From Sphingobacterium corticibacter (lineage in GTDB: Bacteria > Bacteroidota > Bacteroidia > Sphingobacteriales > Sphingobacteriaceae), in the NCBI RefSeq assembly GCF_003076635.1, contig NZ_QDKG01000006.1:124001-188000 (forward strand): a stretch of DNA of 64,000 nt, given 5' to 3'. The translations under genes were made by a program, and so were the position numbers. This document shows, in pieces, positions 52,114-60,920 of this stretch. How positions within the stretch are numbered: position 1 is the stretch's first letter; every line of letters starts with the position of its first letter. The notes under the pieces are model-generated. The model worked only from the letters and a program-made list of their open reading frames with translations, searched no databases and was not told the DNA's origin.

Positions 52114-53724
52114 TTATCTCGTGCGTGGCACAAATAATAAAATGCCGGAAAGCAGACCGGTGAACAAAAAGACGTAAGCAATTAGATCCTTGAATCGCGT
52201 ATAGATAGTCAACTCTTCATTTAAGTTGATTTCCTGACTAAGCGCTGCCGGAACCCACCAATCGCTTTTTTGCACGACATCGCCACGTTGGTTGATAAAG
52301 CCCGAGATTCCCGTATTGGCAGATCTTACTACCCAACGGCGGTTTTCGATTGCGCGAAGGCGGGCATATTGAAAGTGTTGATCCTTGCCAGAGGTATCGC
52401 TCCACCAACCATCATTGGTCACGATCGCAATAAACTGTGCACCATTTTCAATGTATTTTGCTACGTAATTTCCCCAGATCGACTCATAGCAGATGACTGG
52501 CGCAGCACCTATTCCGCTTTGCGAATAGAAAACGGAAGGTTCTGCTTGGCTACCATAGCCACCGGTTGTACCTCCAAAATGCGCAAACAGTGGCTTCATA
52601 AAAGCTAGCATCTCGCCAAAAGGCAATTGTTCTGCACCTGGAACCAACTTGGATTTGTGATAAAACTCCAATTTACTTGACTGATCAATTAATACCGCGG
52701 CATTGAAATGGTCAATGTATACGCCTTCATCATATTTCCGTGCGGTGATGCTTTGTTGATCTGGATAAATACGATAACTTTCTATGCCAGACAGCACATT
52801 GCCATTGCGGTATGCGTTTAAGAATTCAAAAATCCGCTGGTAGGCCGGGTATTCTCTAAAATCTTCTTCGTTGATGCCATTAGGAGAGGAGATGGCCGTT
52901 TCTGGCCACACAAAAAACTCGGTATTAGGCTTGGCGACTTGGCGCGAAAGATCAAGTAATATATCTAACTGCTGATTTGGCGTAATCGACCCAAATTTGT
53001 GATAAGGATCAATGTTCGGTTGCACCACCACGATTTCCGATGGGTTGATATGCTCTTCATACTGCGCGTATCGCCAAAGCGATAAGCCGGCAGGAATCAA
53101 TACGATCGCGACCAATATGATTGCTAATCGCGATGGCGGATAGGCGCTTACACGCATTTTGTATTGCCAGAAAATCAGGAATGCCAAAATATTGACCAAC
53201 CAGATCCAGACAGTGCCACCGTACACACCGGTGTATTCATACCACTGCACCAATTGATGTAGGGATGCAAAGCCATTTCCTAGTGTCATCCAAGGAAATG
53301 AAAGATCCCACGTTTGGTGTAAATACTCGTAAGCAATCCAAAAGGAAATAAGCCCAATAAAACTAATCCAAATGTCCCGCTTTTTGCGCAAAGCATAATA
53401 TCCTCTGAAAGCTAACGCCATCAATAATGGCCCGAGACAGAAAGGAATTAGGGCGACCATAAGCGAAGCGCCTGCGGGCAAAAAAGCATTCATCGCGTTG
53501 TAAACCCAGTAAATAGATGCCGTATTCCACGCGACGCCCGTAACAAAAGATAGCAAAAATACCTTGCGTCCTTTTTGCGCAAAATCTCCTCGTATCACCT
53601 GTTCGATCGCGATTAATAAAGGTACGAAGCCGATGAAAAGCAAAGGACTAGTATACGGTATCGGTGGCCAAGCAAACCACAATAAAAAGGCACTTAAAAG
53701 TGCCAGAAGATATTTGTTGCGCAT
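52114..53724 (-). CDS. lnt: apolipoprotein N-acyltransferase
   Basis: A 536-residue inner-membrane enzyme that adds the third acyl chain to lipoproteins. Eight or so spans fill the first 220 residues and the last 30. The periplasmic nitrilase-like domain shows the catalytic triad: Glu in FFVWPETAISSP, Lys in YHKSKLVPGAEQLPFGE and Cys in APVICYESIWG. This fits the many lipoproteins in the window. It lies eight bases after the PH/SHOCT gene and is probably cotranscribed with it. Confidence 0.95.
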   Translation of the reverse strand: MRNKYLLALLSAFLLWFAWPPIPYTSPLLFIGFVPLLIAIEQVIRGDFAQKGRKVFLLSFVTGVAWNTASIYWVYNAMNAFLPAGASLMVALIPFCLGPLLMALAFRGYYALRKKRDIWISFIGLISFWIAYEYLHQTWDLSFPWMTLGNGFASLHQLVQWYEYTGVYGGTVWIWLVNILAFLIFWQYKMRVSAYPPSRLAIILVAIVLIPAGLSLWRYAQYEEHINPSEIVVVQPNIDPYHKFGSITPNQQLDILLDLSRQVAKPNTEFFVWPETAISSPNGINEEDFREYPAYQRIFEFLNAYRNGNVLSGIESYRIYPDQQSITARKYDEGVYIDHFNAAVLIDQSSKLEFYHKSKLVPGAEQLPFGEMLAFMKPLFAHFGGTTGGYGSQAEPSVFYSQSGIGAAPVICYESIWGNYVAKYIENGAQFIAIVTNDGWWSDTSGKDQHFQYARLRAIENRRWVVRSANTGISGFINQRGDVVQKSDWWVPAALSQEINLNEELTIYTRFKDLIAYVFLFTGLLSGILLFVPRTR

Positions 53725-53732
53725 GATGCGGT

Positions 53733-54446
53733 TTATAAGTCTCTTAAGATTTCTGCTTTCTTGGTTTCATATTCCGCTTGCGAAATCAGCTGTCTGTCGA
53801 ACAAATTTTTCAAACGAGTCAGTTTTTTCGTGCTTTCATCGTCCTCTTCTTCTTTAGGAGGTGTTGGTGTCTGCGTGGTGATCCGTGGCGGTTCGACTGC
53901 GCTCGGCGCAGGACGATCTAGCGTCGGCGAAGAGTTGCCAGGAAGTTTGCTTTCATCATCAAAAGTGATCGCTTTTGGTGCTGGGGGCGTGCTTGGTTGC
54001 GGTGTCGGTGCTGGCGAAGCGGGAGCACTTTCACTAACCTTTGGGCTGCTTTTTGCATCCTGCATGTTATCCAATGCTTCTTTGATCAATTGGTACAATT
54101 TGCGCGCTTGTACTTTGGGGATATAATCTACCGTGAGATTTTCTCCTGTAAATGGAATCACGGTCACTTTAGAACCAAAGATCTCTTCTTTGAAGGAAAT
54201 GTCTTTGATATCGTGCCATGAGAATATTTCAAAATTGGTGGCCAAACCCAGCTTCGCAAATTCGCACAAGAAAATGCGCTTGTTGCTCAGCGTGATACTA
54301 TCTGGAAGTAGTGTTACGGCTGGTTTTTTTTGGATAGCGATATAGTTGATGGATTCGCCAGAGGTCAGCATATCCAAGATCTTGCCATGAATTTTCTCGA
54401 CTACTTTGGCATCTTGGCCATCCCATGTATATTTTTCGATACTCAT
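53733..54446 (-). CDS. PH-like domain and SHOCT domain protein
   Basis: A 237-residue cytosolic protein. Residues about 20-125 resemble a bacterial PH domain (VTLLPDSITLSNKRIFLCEF, FSWHDIKDISFKEEIFGSKV, VTVIPFTGENLTVDYIP). A linker of about 80 residues is rich in Pro, Ser and Thr. The end is a SHOCT motif (LTRLKNLFDRQLISQAEYE, then TKKAEILRDL), a short helical pair often fused to membrane or secreted domains. Function unknown. It precedes lnt by eight bases. Confidence 0.82.
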   Translation of the reverse strand: MSIEKYTWDGQDAKVVEKIHGKILDMLTSGESINYIAIQKKPAVTLLPDSITLSNKRIFLCEFAKLGLATNFEIFSWHDIKDISFKEEIFGSKVTVIPFTGENLTVDYIPKVQARKLYQLIKEALDNMQDAKSSPKVSESAPASPAPTPQPSTPPAPKAITFDDESKLPGNSSPTLDRPAPSAVEPPRITTQTPTPPKEEEDDESTKKLTRLKNLFDRQLISQAEYETKKAEILRDL

Positions 54447-54475
54447 TTTTAATCTATAAAATGTTTAAAACGAAG

Positions 54476-54496
54476 CAAATGTATTGTGCAAAGATA
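54476..54496 (-). promoter_or_regulatory. paired -7 boxes before the PH/SHOCT gene
   Basis: Two minus-strand matches to TANNTTTG lie close together: TATCTTTG (54489-54496) and TACATTTG (54476-54483). Either would start a transcript 30-45 bases ahead of the ATG at 54446, for the PH/SHOCT-lnt pair. Confidence 0.45.
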
Positions 54497-54510
54497 AGCA
54501 AAAAGCGGTA

Positions 54511-55179
54511 CTAACTTTCTTGTCCAGCGACGCAGAATACAAATTCACCTTTTGGTGGATGCTGCTCAAAGTGATTCTTGAGTTCTAGGAGCGTTCCACG
54601 CACGGTTTCTTCGTAGAGTTTGGATAGCTCGCGAGAAATGGAAGCTTGTCGTTCTTCGCCAAAATATTGGATAAAATCATTGATCGTACGTCCGATACGG
54701 TGCGGTGACTCATAGAAAATCATGCTGCGACTTTCGTTGCTCAGCGCAATCAGGCGGGTTTGTCTGCCTTTTTTGACCGGCAGGAAACCTTCGAAACAAA
54801 AACGATCATTCGGCAGACCCGAATTCACCAAAGCGGGCACAAATGCGGTAGCACCAGGCAAACACTGTATTTCAATCCCTTCTTTGATCGCTTCGCGCAC
54901 TAAGAGAAAACCCGGATCGGAGATGGCTGGCGTGCCGGCATCCGAAATGAGCGAAATTTTCTGGCCTTCCTTCAGAAAACGAATGATTTCCTGCACCGCT
55001 TTATGCTCATTGTGCTGGTGATGCGCAAATACCCTTTTCTCAATGCCGAAGTGTTTCAATAGGGGCGCGCTGGTGCGCGTATCCTCTGCCAGAATAAGAT
55101 CGGATTCTTTCAACACGCGGATCGCGCGAAACGTCATGTCTTCGAGATTGCCGATGGGTGTGGGAACTAAAAATAGCAT
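54511..55179 (-). CDS. rsmI: 16S rRNA (cytidine-1402 2'-O)-methyltransferase
   Basis: A 222-residue tetrapyrrole-methylase-fold enzyme that methylates the ribose of C1402 in 16S rRNA. Motifs: LFLVPTPIGNLEDMTFRAI at the start, ILAEDTRTSAPLLKHFGI, SLISDAGTPAISDPGFLLV (cofactor loop) and LPGATAFVPALVNSGLPNDR in two parts. It is slightly shorter than E. coli RsmI, lacking the C-terminal extension, as is normal in the phylum. The thioesterase gene lies 22 bases upstream on the same strand. Confidence 0.95.
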   Translation of the reverse strand: MLFLVPTPIGNLEDMTFRAIRVLKESDLILAEDTRTSAPLLKHFGIEKRVFAHHQHNEHKAVQEIIRFLKEGQKISLISDAGTPAISDPGFLLVREAIKEGIEIQCLPGATAFVPALVNSGLPNDRFCFEGFLPVKKGRQTRLIALSNESRSMIFYESPHRIGRTINDFIQYFGEERQASISRELSKLYEETVRGTLLELKNHFEQHPPKGEFVFCVAGQES

Positions 55180-55201
55180 GTTTAAAAATAATGATAATAC
55201 C

Positions 55202-55651
55202 TTATTCGTCGATCTGCACGTAATCTTCCGAAGTCGGAATGCGATCGAGATAAGATTGCCAATCGGTCGGCACGGCTACTAATTTACGTGTTTTCAGATC
55301 GAGCCACGCACCGTCTACATTTACTTCGGCGGCTTTCACACCATTCTCTTTATAGATGGTATGGCGAAAGGAAAAGCGAGAATTGACGGTGTTGTATTTA
55401 TTCATCTCGACTTCTACTCGAATGTATTCGTCTAAGTGGATTTCTTTATAATAGATGAGCTCCTCCCGAAAAAGGATGGGGCCAATCTGATTTTTAGCAA
55501 AGTCTGTAAGCGAAAGGCCAATACTTTTCAGCATGTTAGAACGTGCCTGAGCACAGAAATCTGCATATGCCGAATGTCTTAAATGTCTATTGGCGTCGAT
55601 CTGCGCCCAAAGGACTTGTCCTTCGTAAAAAGTATTTTCTGTTGTTGCCAT
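55202..55651 (-). CDS. acyl-CoA thioesterase-like 4HBT protein
   Basis: A 149-residue hotdog-fold protein (4-hydroxybenzoyl-CoA thioesterase type). Seen are WAQIDANRHLRHSAYADFCA, matching the start of the long hotdog helix with its active-site Asp/Asn-His, then FREELIYYKEIHLDEYIRVEVEM and the strands up to GAWLDLKTRKLVAVP. It should hydrolyse acyl-CoA or related thioesters; the natural substrate is unknown. It lies 22 bases upstream of rsmI. Confidence 0.85.
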   Translation of the reverse strand: MATTENTFYEGQVLWAQIDANRHLRHSAYADFCAQARSNMLKSIGLSLTDFAKNQIGPILFREELIYYKEIHLDEYIRVEVEMNKYNTVNSRFSFRHTIYKENGVKAAEVNVDGAWLDLKTRKLVAVPTDWQSYLDRIPTSEDYVQIDE

Positions 55652-55725
55652 ATTAGAGCAAAAGTTTAATTCGTTGTGTGTACCTAAAGTTATAGAATCC
55701 TTTTGAGATTAGTATGGCGGTGCTA

Positions 55726-55938
55726 TCAGTTATTTTCGGTAGTGGCGGCATAGAACTCGCGCAGTCTTTGCCAAGCGGCACAGCGCTGTAGATCGCCTTT
55801 GTGCTTTGCTACCATGAGAAATTGGATGGTCAAAAATTGATGGGCGTTGGTGACTACAGCAGCTGGATTAAGCCGAATTTCATTCGGATAGTCTTTGCCT
55901 ATGAGTAATTCTTGTAATTCTTCTGGTGTGAGATCCAT
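55726..55938 (-). CDS. small DUF6965-like protein
   Basis: A 70-residue cytosolic protein: LTPEELQELLIGKDYPNEIRLNPAAVVTNAHQFLTIQ (in parts) then CAAWQRLREFYAAT. The pattern of an opening TPEEL helix, an I/RLNPA segment and a final aromatic helix fits the DUF6965 family, as I remember it. Function unknown. A near-match promoter box (TATCTTCG) ends four bases before the ATG. Confidence 0.7.
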   Translation of the reverse strand: MDLTPEELQELLIGKDYPNEIRLNPAAVVTNAHQFLTIQFLMVAKHKGDLQRCAAWQRLREFYAATTENN

Positions 55939-55942
55939 CTTG

Positions 55943-55950
55943 CGAAGATA
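55943..55950 (-). promoter_or_regulatory. near-match -7 box four bases before ATG
   Basis: Minus-strand TATCTTCG differs from TANNTTTG by one base and is followed by CAAG and the ATG at 55938, the same spacing as three other genes in the window. Confidence 0.35.
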
Positions 55951-55977
55951 ATCATTGCTGATTCAATTTTAGTTGCC

Positions 55978-56006
55978 TTTGCTCACTTTAAGTTTTTGTA
56001 TTTTTG
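55978..56006 (+). promoter_or_regulatory. promoter of the YwbE-like gene
   Basis: TTTG (55978-55981), a 17-base spacer, and TATTTTTG (55999-56006) match both parts of the Bacteroidota promoter. The ATG at 56023 is 16 bases beyond the box. Confidence 0.65.
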
Positions 56007-56022
56007 AAAAAAAATAAGCACG

Positions 56023-56229
56023 ATGGACGGTAAAACGAGAGCAGATATCAAGAGAGGGACATTGGTCAATATTATCTTAAAAAAAGATCAACGCAGTGGT
56101 GCACTAACGGAAGGCATTGTTAAAGATTTGCTCACCTCTGCTCCATATCATAGCCGTGGCATCAAAGTACGATTGGAAGATGGCAGTATTGGTCGTGTGG
56201 CAGAAATCCTGCCTGACGAAGATTTCTAA
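56023..56229 (+). CDS. YwbE-family protein
   Basis: A 68-residue protein of the YwbE family (DUF2196): GKTRADIKRGTLVNIILKKD, GALTEGIVKDLLTSAPYHSR, GIKVRLEDGSIGRVAEIL. The fold is small and beta-rich, and it occurs in many bacteria and some eukaryotes. No function is established. It has its own promoter and converges on the phytochrome gene. Confidence 0.9.
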   Translation: MDGKTRADIKRGTLVNIILKKDQRSGALTEGIVKDLLTSAPYHSRGIKVRLEDGSIGRVAEILPDEDF

Positions 56230-56257
56230 GATCTGGTCGGAAAATCAGACCGGCTCA

Positions 56258-58492
56258 TTAGCCGGCCTGTGTACTTGGAGGCAACATTTCGATTGGAATA
56301 TTGGCATTCGGAAAAGTCAGATGCACTGTTGTGCCTTTTTTCAGTTCGCTCTCTACCTCGATGCTGGCTTGCAGTCTTTCGGCAATGCGTTTTACAATAG
56401 CCATACCCACACCCGAGCCTTCGAAACCAGAAGAATTGGACATACGTTTGAAAACATCATAAATATTTTCCAATTCATCCGCGCCGATTCCAATGCCATT
56501 ATCGGAGATACAATAATAGATAGAATCATTTCGCCTGTAACTTTCAATACAGACAAGTGCTTCGTCTGATTTGCTGCTGTATTTGATCGCATTGCCAATG
56601 ATATTGGCAAAAATCTGGTGAAACAACGTTTTCTCACCGTACAGCGGTAGTAAGTTTTTTATTTCTATCTGTACATTGTTGCTTCCGTACCGTTCTATAT
56701 TTTCTTGAACAATTTTACGGATCGAAACAGATACGTCCACCCATTCCGGCTCGTATTGGTATACCTTTGCTCGGGAGAATTCGAAAATTTTCTCCATCAG
56801 GTTTTCCATGACGGCGACCGAGTCCAATATGTTGGTGGCACCTCTTTCAACCAAATCATTTTCCTTGCCCAATTTCTTTTGAAGGAATTGACCTGTCAGC
56901 TTGATAGAAGATAGTGGATTGCGAAGATCGTGCGTCACTGTATAGGAATACGTGTCTAATGCGTTATTGAGTTGTATAAGCTCTTGGTTGAGACCATTAA
57001 TCTCTTCGGATTTTCGAAGTATACTCTCTCGTACGATTTGTCGAATCCGTTTCAATACAGACACTTGCTCGCTACTCCATTGCGGAGCAGTATTGTGAAT
57101 TTGTTTGCGCCATGCTGCAAAAGATTGTCGTGGCGAGGGCCTAAACAAATCCTCTTCGGCATCGTATTCCATGATCTTCTCTGGATTACCTGCCCATTCT
57201 TCTTCGGTGACAACCTCATTGCGCAGCGCATAGATGCTAAATGATCGGCTAAGATCAATATCAATCCGTAAAAGACCTGCGAATGGCAATTCAAAAGGTA
57301 ACTGTTCGCGATAATTGATCGCAAAACAATGATCTTCGAAAACCAATTTATCTGTGGTGCTAGAAACTAGATGATGCAACTCCAGAATCTGATTATTATC
57401 TAAGGTTGTATTATACAACAATAATTCGTCTTTATTGACCACCACGATGGCATCAGCATCAATCAGATTGGCCAATTCTGGCAAGGAAGCGCGTAGACCG
57501 GTCAGTACATCACTTTTAATCAGCATGCTTTCCTTGAGTTTCAACTCTAAAGAAGCAATCTTACGGTCGGACTCCAAATCACGCTCCCGCGAAAGGGTAA
57601 GATGTTTGTTTACGGCAAACTCGGTTAAGAATAGTCCGAGACTACGCTTAGGATAATCTACATGAATGGGCTGGCTGTGCTGGCAAGCGACCAGGCCCCA
57701 CAACTTATCCTGCACAATAATTGAGAAGCTCATGCTTGCTTGTGCTCCGGCATTTTTTAGATATTGTAGGTGTATTGGAGAAAGTGCGCGCAAATTGCAC
57801 GTGCTTAGATCGAATGCTGCCGATTGATTGGATAAGATGGCATAAGTTGGTGCATCAATGTCCGAAGTTTGTCGTACATGATGTTGTAAATATAGTGCTC
57901 GTGCCTGTCTTGGAATATCAAACTCAGGAAATCGAAAGCCGAAATAAGAAGAAATATCACTACGCTTGCTTTCTGCAATCACCTGCCCACTATTATCTTC
58001 TAAAAACTGGTAAATCATGACGCGATCGTAACCAATAATAGATCGGATATTTTCGCAAAGCGCATTCCAAACGTGTTCGCCAGCTTGATTGATTTTCCTC
58101 GAGTAAGAGGACAACTGTAAAGTGTGCTCATTGACATCACCCACCTCTTCAAACTCAATATGAAGATCTTGATGAACACGATAAGCCTTTACGATATGAT
58201 TTTGCTTTCCAAGCTCCAACTGCATGACGTGCCGATCACTTGAAGTTGGCGCTATAGCATCAATAAATGATAGAAATGGCTCTTGAACAATTCCTTCGAG
58301 GCGCGCAACAAACTGCTCCAAGGGTTTGCCAAAGAAGTAGGTCAAGTCTTGGTTGTTGATATAATTATTCCAGTTTTCACTTATAGCGACGATTTCTCGA
58401 TGCTCATTCTGAATAATTAATTTCCCAAATTGTTGAATCCGCCCAACTAAGTGGATTGGTTCGTTCTCACAGAGAACTTGGTTTAATGCCAT
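56258..58492 (-). CDS. bacteriophytochrome histidine kinase
   Basis: A 744-residue red/far-red light sensor. PAS domain ~1-110 with the biliverdin-attaching Cys8 (VLCENEPIHLVGRIQQFG). GAF ~125-295 with the FPEFDIPRQARALYL motif (Asp192), His241 (LSPIHLQYL) and His272 (ACQHSQP). PHY ~300-490 with the tongue motif PRQSFAAW. The kinase part has His521 (YTVTHDLRNPLSS) and an ATPase domain (NIIGNAIKY, SDNGIGIG, GSGVGMAIV). All chromophore-contact residues I can check are present. There is no receiver domain and no heme oxygenase gene nearby, so biliverdin and the partner regulator come from elsewhere. ATG at 58492 is preferred over an upstream TTG-type extension. Confidence 0.93.
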   Translation of the reverse strand: MALNQVLCENEPIHLVGRIQQFGKLIIQNEHREIVAISENWNNYINNQDLTYFFGKPLEQFVARLEGIVQEPFLSFIDAIAPTSSDRHVMQLELGKQNHIVKAYRVHQDLHIEFEEVGDVNEHTLQLSSYSRKINQAGEHVWNALCENIRSIIGYDRVMIYQFLEDNSGQVIAESKRSDISSYFGFRFPEFDIPRQARALYLQHHVRQTSDIDAPTYAILSNQSAAFDLSTCNLRALSPIHLQYLKNAGAQASMSFSIIVQDKLWGLVACQHSQPIHVDYPKRSLGLFLTEFAVNKHLTLSRERDLESDRKIASLELKLKESMLIKSDVLTGLRASLPELANLIDADAIVVVNKDELLLYNTTLDNNQILELHHLVSSTTDKLVFEDHCFAINYREQLPFELPFAGLLRIDIDLSRSFSIYALRNEVVTEEEWAGNPEKIMEYDAEEDLFRPSPRQSFAAWRKQIHNTAPQWSSEQVSVLKRIRQIVRESILRKSEEINGLNQELIQLNNALDTYSYTVTHDLRNPLSSIKLTGQFLQKKLGKENDLVERGATNILDSVAVMENLMEKIFEFSRAKVYQYEPEWVDVSVSIRKIVQENIERYGSNNVQIEIKNLLPLYGEKTLFHQIFANIIGNAIKYSSKSDEALVCIESYRRNDSIYYCISDNGIGIGADELENIYDVFKRMSNSSGFEGSGVGMAIVKRIAERLQASIEVESELKKGTTVHLTFPNANIPIEMLPPSTQAG

Positions 58493-58614
58493 ACCTATAG
58501 ATAGTTTATAAAGGTAGAACAATAAACTGAATTTTCAATTTGCGTGAAGACGTAATTATTGGTTTAAGTGTCTTGATAAAAAAACCACTTCGTGCATTTA
58601 TATGTTTACCAATT

Positions 58615-58860
58615 ATGAATACACATAGCATCACCAAAGAACAACTAGATAAATTAGTGGAAACGATTGATTCTCAATTTGAATCTTATTTTCAAAATAA
58701 AGAATCGGAAGTAAGCTCTGTGCGAGACTGCTTCTACAAACCTGATATGTACGAAGAACAAGGATTGTATGCGCTGAAAGACGATGCCTTGAAAGATTTT
58801 CCAGATGAAATCAGACAAAAAACGCATGAAATGATTGCGACGATTAGTAGTGTGGATTAA
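58615..58860 (+). CDS. small hypothetical protein, 81 aa
   Basis: An acidic, helical cytosolic protein (ITKEQLDKLVETIDSQFESY, YALKDDALKDFPDEIRQKTH). I do not recognise a family. ATG at 58615 is chosen; earlier in-frame TTG codons would add a stretch of poor composition. It is divergent from the phytochrome gene with 122 bases between the starts. A regulatory link to light sensing is possible but not shown. Confidence 0.65.
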   Translation: MNTHSITKEQLDKLVETIDSQFESYFQNKESEVSSVRDCFYKPDMYEEQGLYALKDDALKDFPDEIRQKTHEMIATISSVD

Positions 58861-58862
58861 TA

Positions 58863-58894
58863 TTGTAATATCCATATTTATATCCCTACTTTTG
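58863..58894 (+). promoter_or_regulatory. promoter of the DEAD-box helicase gene
   Basis: TTG (58863-58865), a 21-base spacer, and TACTTTTG (58887-58894) match the Bacteroidota consensus. The transcript would begin near 58900, giving a leader of about 145 bases before the ATG at 59045; long leaders are common for cold-induced helicase genes. Confidence 0.6.
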
Positions 58895-59044
58895 TGGGCG
58901 ATGAAGGCTCTACCTATGCTTTGTATCTGTTCCAAACAGTTGATACATCATACCTAGCCTGACATCTGAATTTACACGATTTGATGTCCTATCTTTTGCT
59001 GTATCTGGCGGAGATTGGGTTTCGATGTTCAACCACAGAAATAG

Positions 59045-60157
59045 ATGACATTTGATGAATTAGGATTAATTGATCCTATAAAAAAAGCCTTGAAAGAGGT
59101 GAATTATGCGCAGGCTACTGCCATACAAGAACAGGCGATTCCGGTAATCCTTGCAGGAAATGATTTGATTGGCTGTGCACAGACAGGAACGGGTAAAACC
59201 GCTGCATTTGCAATTCCAATCGTGCAACTGCTGAGCCAAGCTGCTCGCTCCAATCACAGTGGCATAAAGGCGTTGGTATTGGCACCCACTCGCGAACTGA
59301 GTATCCAAATTGGGGAAAGCTTTGCGCTATTCAGCAAGTTTATCAATCTAAAACATACCGTGATTTTTGGTGGTGTGTCTCAGGCCAAACAAGTAGATGC
59401 TATCAAACGTGGAGTAGATATTATGGTAGCTACACCAGGTCGCCTGCTAGATTTGATGAATCAGGGTTTGGTAAAATTGAATCAAGTGCAATATTTGGTG
59501 CTAGACGAGGCAGATAATATGTTGGATATGGGATTTATCCATGATATCAAACGTGTCCTAAAGCAAGTACCTGCCCAGCGGCAGACCTTGTTCTTATCTG
59601 CAACCATGCCTCCAGCTATTCGCAAGTTTGCCGGAACGATCTTACAGCAGCCAAAAGAGATTTCTGTTTCGCCAGTTTCTTCTACAGCAGAGACTGTCAA
59701 GCAGGCTATCTACTTCGTAGAAAAGACGGATAAAGTTGATTTTCTACTCAAATTGGTGAAGAACAAAGGAATCAAGCAATGTTTAGTGTTTACTCGTACA
59801 AAGCATGGCGCTGATCGTTTGGTCAAGAAACTATCCAAGCATGGTATTACGGTTGCTGCGATTCACGGGAATAAATCCCAAAATGCCCGTCAGAAAGCGT
59901 TAGGAGATTTTAAAGCCGGCAAGATAAGTTTGCTAATTGCCACGGATATCGCCGCACGAGGGATTGATATCCATGAGTTACCATACGTGATCAATTATGA
60001 TTTGCCTGCCGATGCAGAGACGTATGTACACCGCATAGGTCGTACAGGCCGTGCCGGCAAAGGCGGAATTGCGCTATCGTTCTGCAGTCAAGAGGAGCGA
60101 AGCGTGCTGAAAAGCATTCAGAAATTAATCGGATTTCAGATAGAAGAAGGCAAATAA
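59045..60157 (+). CDS. DEAD-box RNA helicase (RhlE-like)
   Basis: A 370-residue ATP-dependent RNA helicase with just the two RecA-like domains. Motifs: Q-motif region YAQATAIQEQAIPVI, I AQTGTGKTAA, Ia PTRELSIQI, TPGRLLDL, II LDEADNML, III SAT, IV LVFTRTKHGADRL, V ATDIAARGIDI, VI YVHRIGRTGRAG. The RhlE-type basic C-terminal extension is missing; the protein ends shortly after motif VI. It likely remodels rRNA or mRNA structure in the cold. A cold-shock-domain gene faces it. Confidence 0.95.
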   Translation: MTFDELGLIDPIKKALKEVNYAQATAIQEQAIPVILAGNDLIGCAQTGTGKTAAFAIPIVQLLSQAARSNHSGIKALVLAPTRELSIQIGESFALFSKFINLKHTVIFGGVSQAKQVDAIKRGVDIMVATPGRLLDLMNQGLVKLNQVQYLVLDEADNMLDMGFIHDIKRVLKQVPAQRQTLFLSATMPPAIRKFAGTILQQPKEISVSPVSSTAETVKQAIYFVEKTDKVDFLLKLVKNKGIKQCLVFTRTKHGADRLVKKLSKHGITVAAIHGNKSQNARQKALGDFKAGKISLLIATDIAARGIDIHELPYVINYDLPADAETYVHRIGRTGRAGKGGIALSFCSQEERSVLKSIQKLIGFQIEEGK

Positions 60158-60174
60158 TTGTTACCTTATATAAG

Positions 60175-60215
60175 AAAAGCCCTGATAAGTGTGATACTTT
60201 TTAGGGCTTTTTATT
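60175..60215 (+). terminator. terminator after the DEAD-box helicase gene
   Basis: AAAAGCCCT (60175-60183) and AGGGCTTTT (60203-60211) form a 9-bp stem with a 19-base loop, followed by TATTTTAT. Confidence 0.7.
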
Positions 60216-60264
60216 TTATATAGCAAATGCATTTTAGTGCATCTGATGAGCAACCAACGAAGGG

Positions 60265-60696
60265 TTAACTCTGTAGCTCGACTTCGGTGATTTGATTACC
60301 TTGTTTGCTGCGCGCATATTTATACTTCACCTTGTCACCGATCTTAAGATCGATGCCAGCTAGGCGATCATTGAAATACACTGTTTCACTCGTTTCGTTG
60401 TCACGAATGAAACCGTATCTTCCGGCATCATTGAAATAAGAAACTTTACCGAAGTGTTCGACTTCTGTAGGGTCAGCAGGACGTTGCAAATCCTCTTCCT
60501 TGAATTTGTAGGTTGTCTCTGGTGGAGTGTTCGAGATGTTACCGAACTCATCAACGTAGGCAAACATTTCTTCTAAATCTTTTCCTTTGTTGTTGTTCGC
60601 TTTATTATATTCTCGCTTCTCCAACTTTTCTTTTTTCTTTAGTTGTTGCTTTTTAGCGCGTTCTTTCTTTTTGAATGTGAGCTGATTTCTTGACAT
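60265..60696 (-). CDS. cold-shock-domain protein with basic N-terminal region
   Basis: A 143-residue RNA-binding protein. The first 35 residues are almost all Lys, Arg, Gln and Asn (FKKKERAKKQQLKKKEKLEK), a helical RNA-binding arm. The C-terminal 65 residues are a cold-shock OB fold: GKVSYFNDAGRYGFIRD with the RNP1-like core, ETVYFNDRL in place of RNP2 and KVKYKYARSKQGNQITEVEL. ATG at 60696 is chosen. It converges on the DEAD-box helicase, a plausible functional partner in cold adaptation. Its leader is about 95 bases if the -7 box at 60799 is used. Confidence 0.9.
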   Translation of the reverse strand: MSRNQLTFKKKERAKKQQLKKKEKLEKREYNKANNNKGKDLEEMFAYVDEFGNISNTPPETTYKFKEEDLQRPADPTEVEHFGKVSYFNDAGRYGFIRDNETSETVYFNDRLAGIDLKIGDKVKYKYARSKQGNQITEVELQS

Positions 60697-60798
60697 ATAT
60701 GGATTTAAGTGAAACAATAATGAAATCGTCAACTTTTGATGTTGTTGACTAATCCCGTGTCCTAGCTAGTCTAGCTGGACTATCTTGAGGTATTGATA

Positions 60799-60806
60799 CA
60801 AAGATA
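60799..60806 (-). promoter_or_regulatory. -7 box of the cold-shock-domain gene
   Basis: Minus-strand TATCTTTG fits TANNTTTG and leaves a leader near 95 bases, in keeping with the structured leaders of cold-shock genes. No -33 element is clear. Confidence 0.45.
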
Positions 60807-60890
60807 AGGATTTTCTGGGAAAATTCCTAACCGGCCAGCGTAATCGGATATGGCAGAATAGGAGAGGCTCTGCTGTCATCAACAAAAGAA

Positions 60891-60920
60891 ATCGGCCTAT
60901 TAATTTCTTACTAGGCCGAT
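60891..60920 (-). terminator. hairpin downstream of the DUF2383 gene
   Basis: ATCGGCCTA (60891-60899) and TAGGCCGAT (60912-60920) form a 9-bp stem; on the minus strand TTCTTTTGTT follows. It lies about 70 bases past the stop at 60993. Confidence 0.55.
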
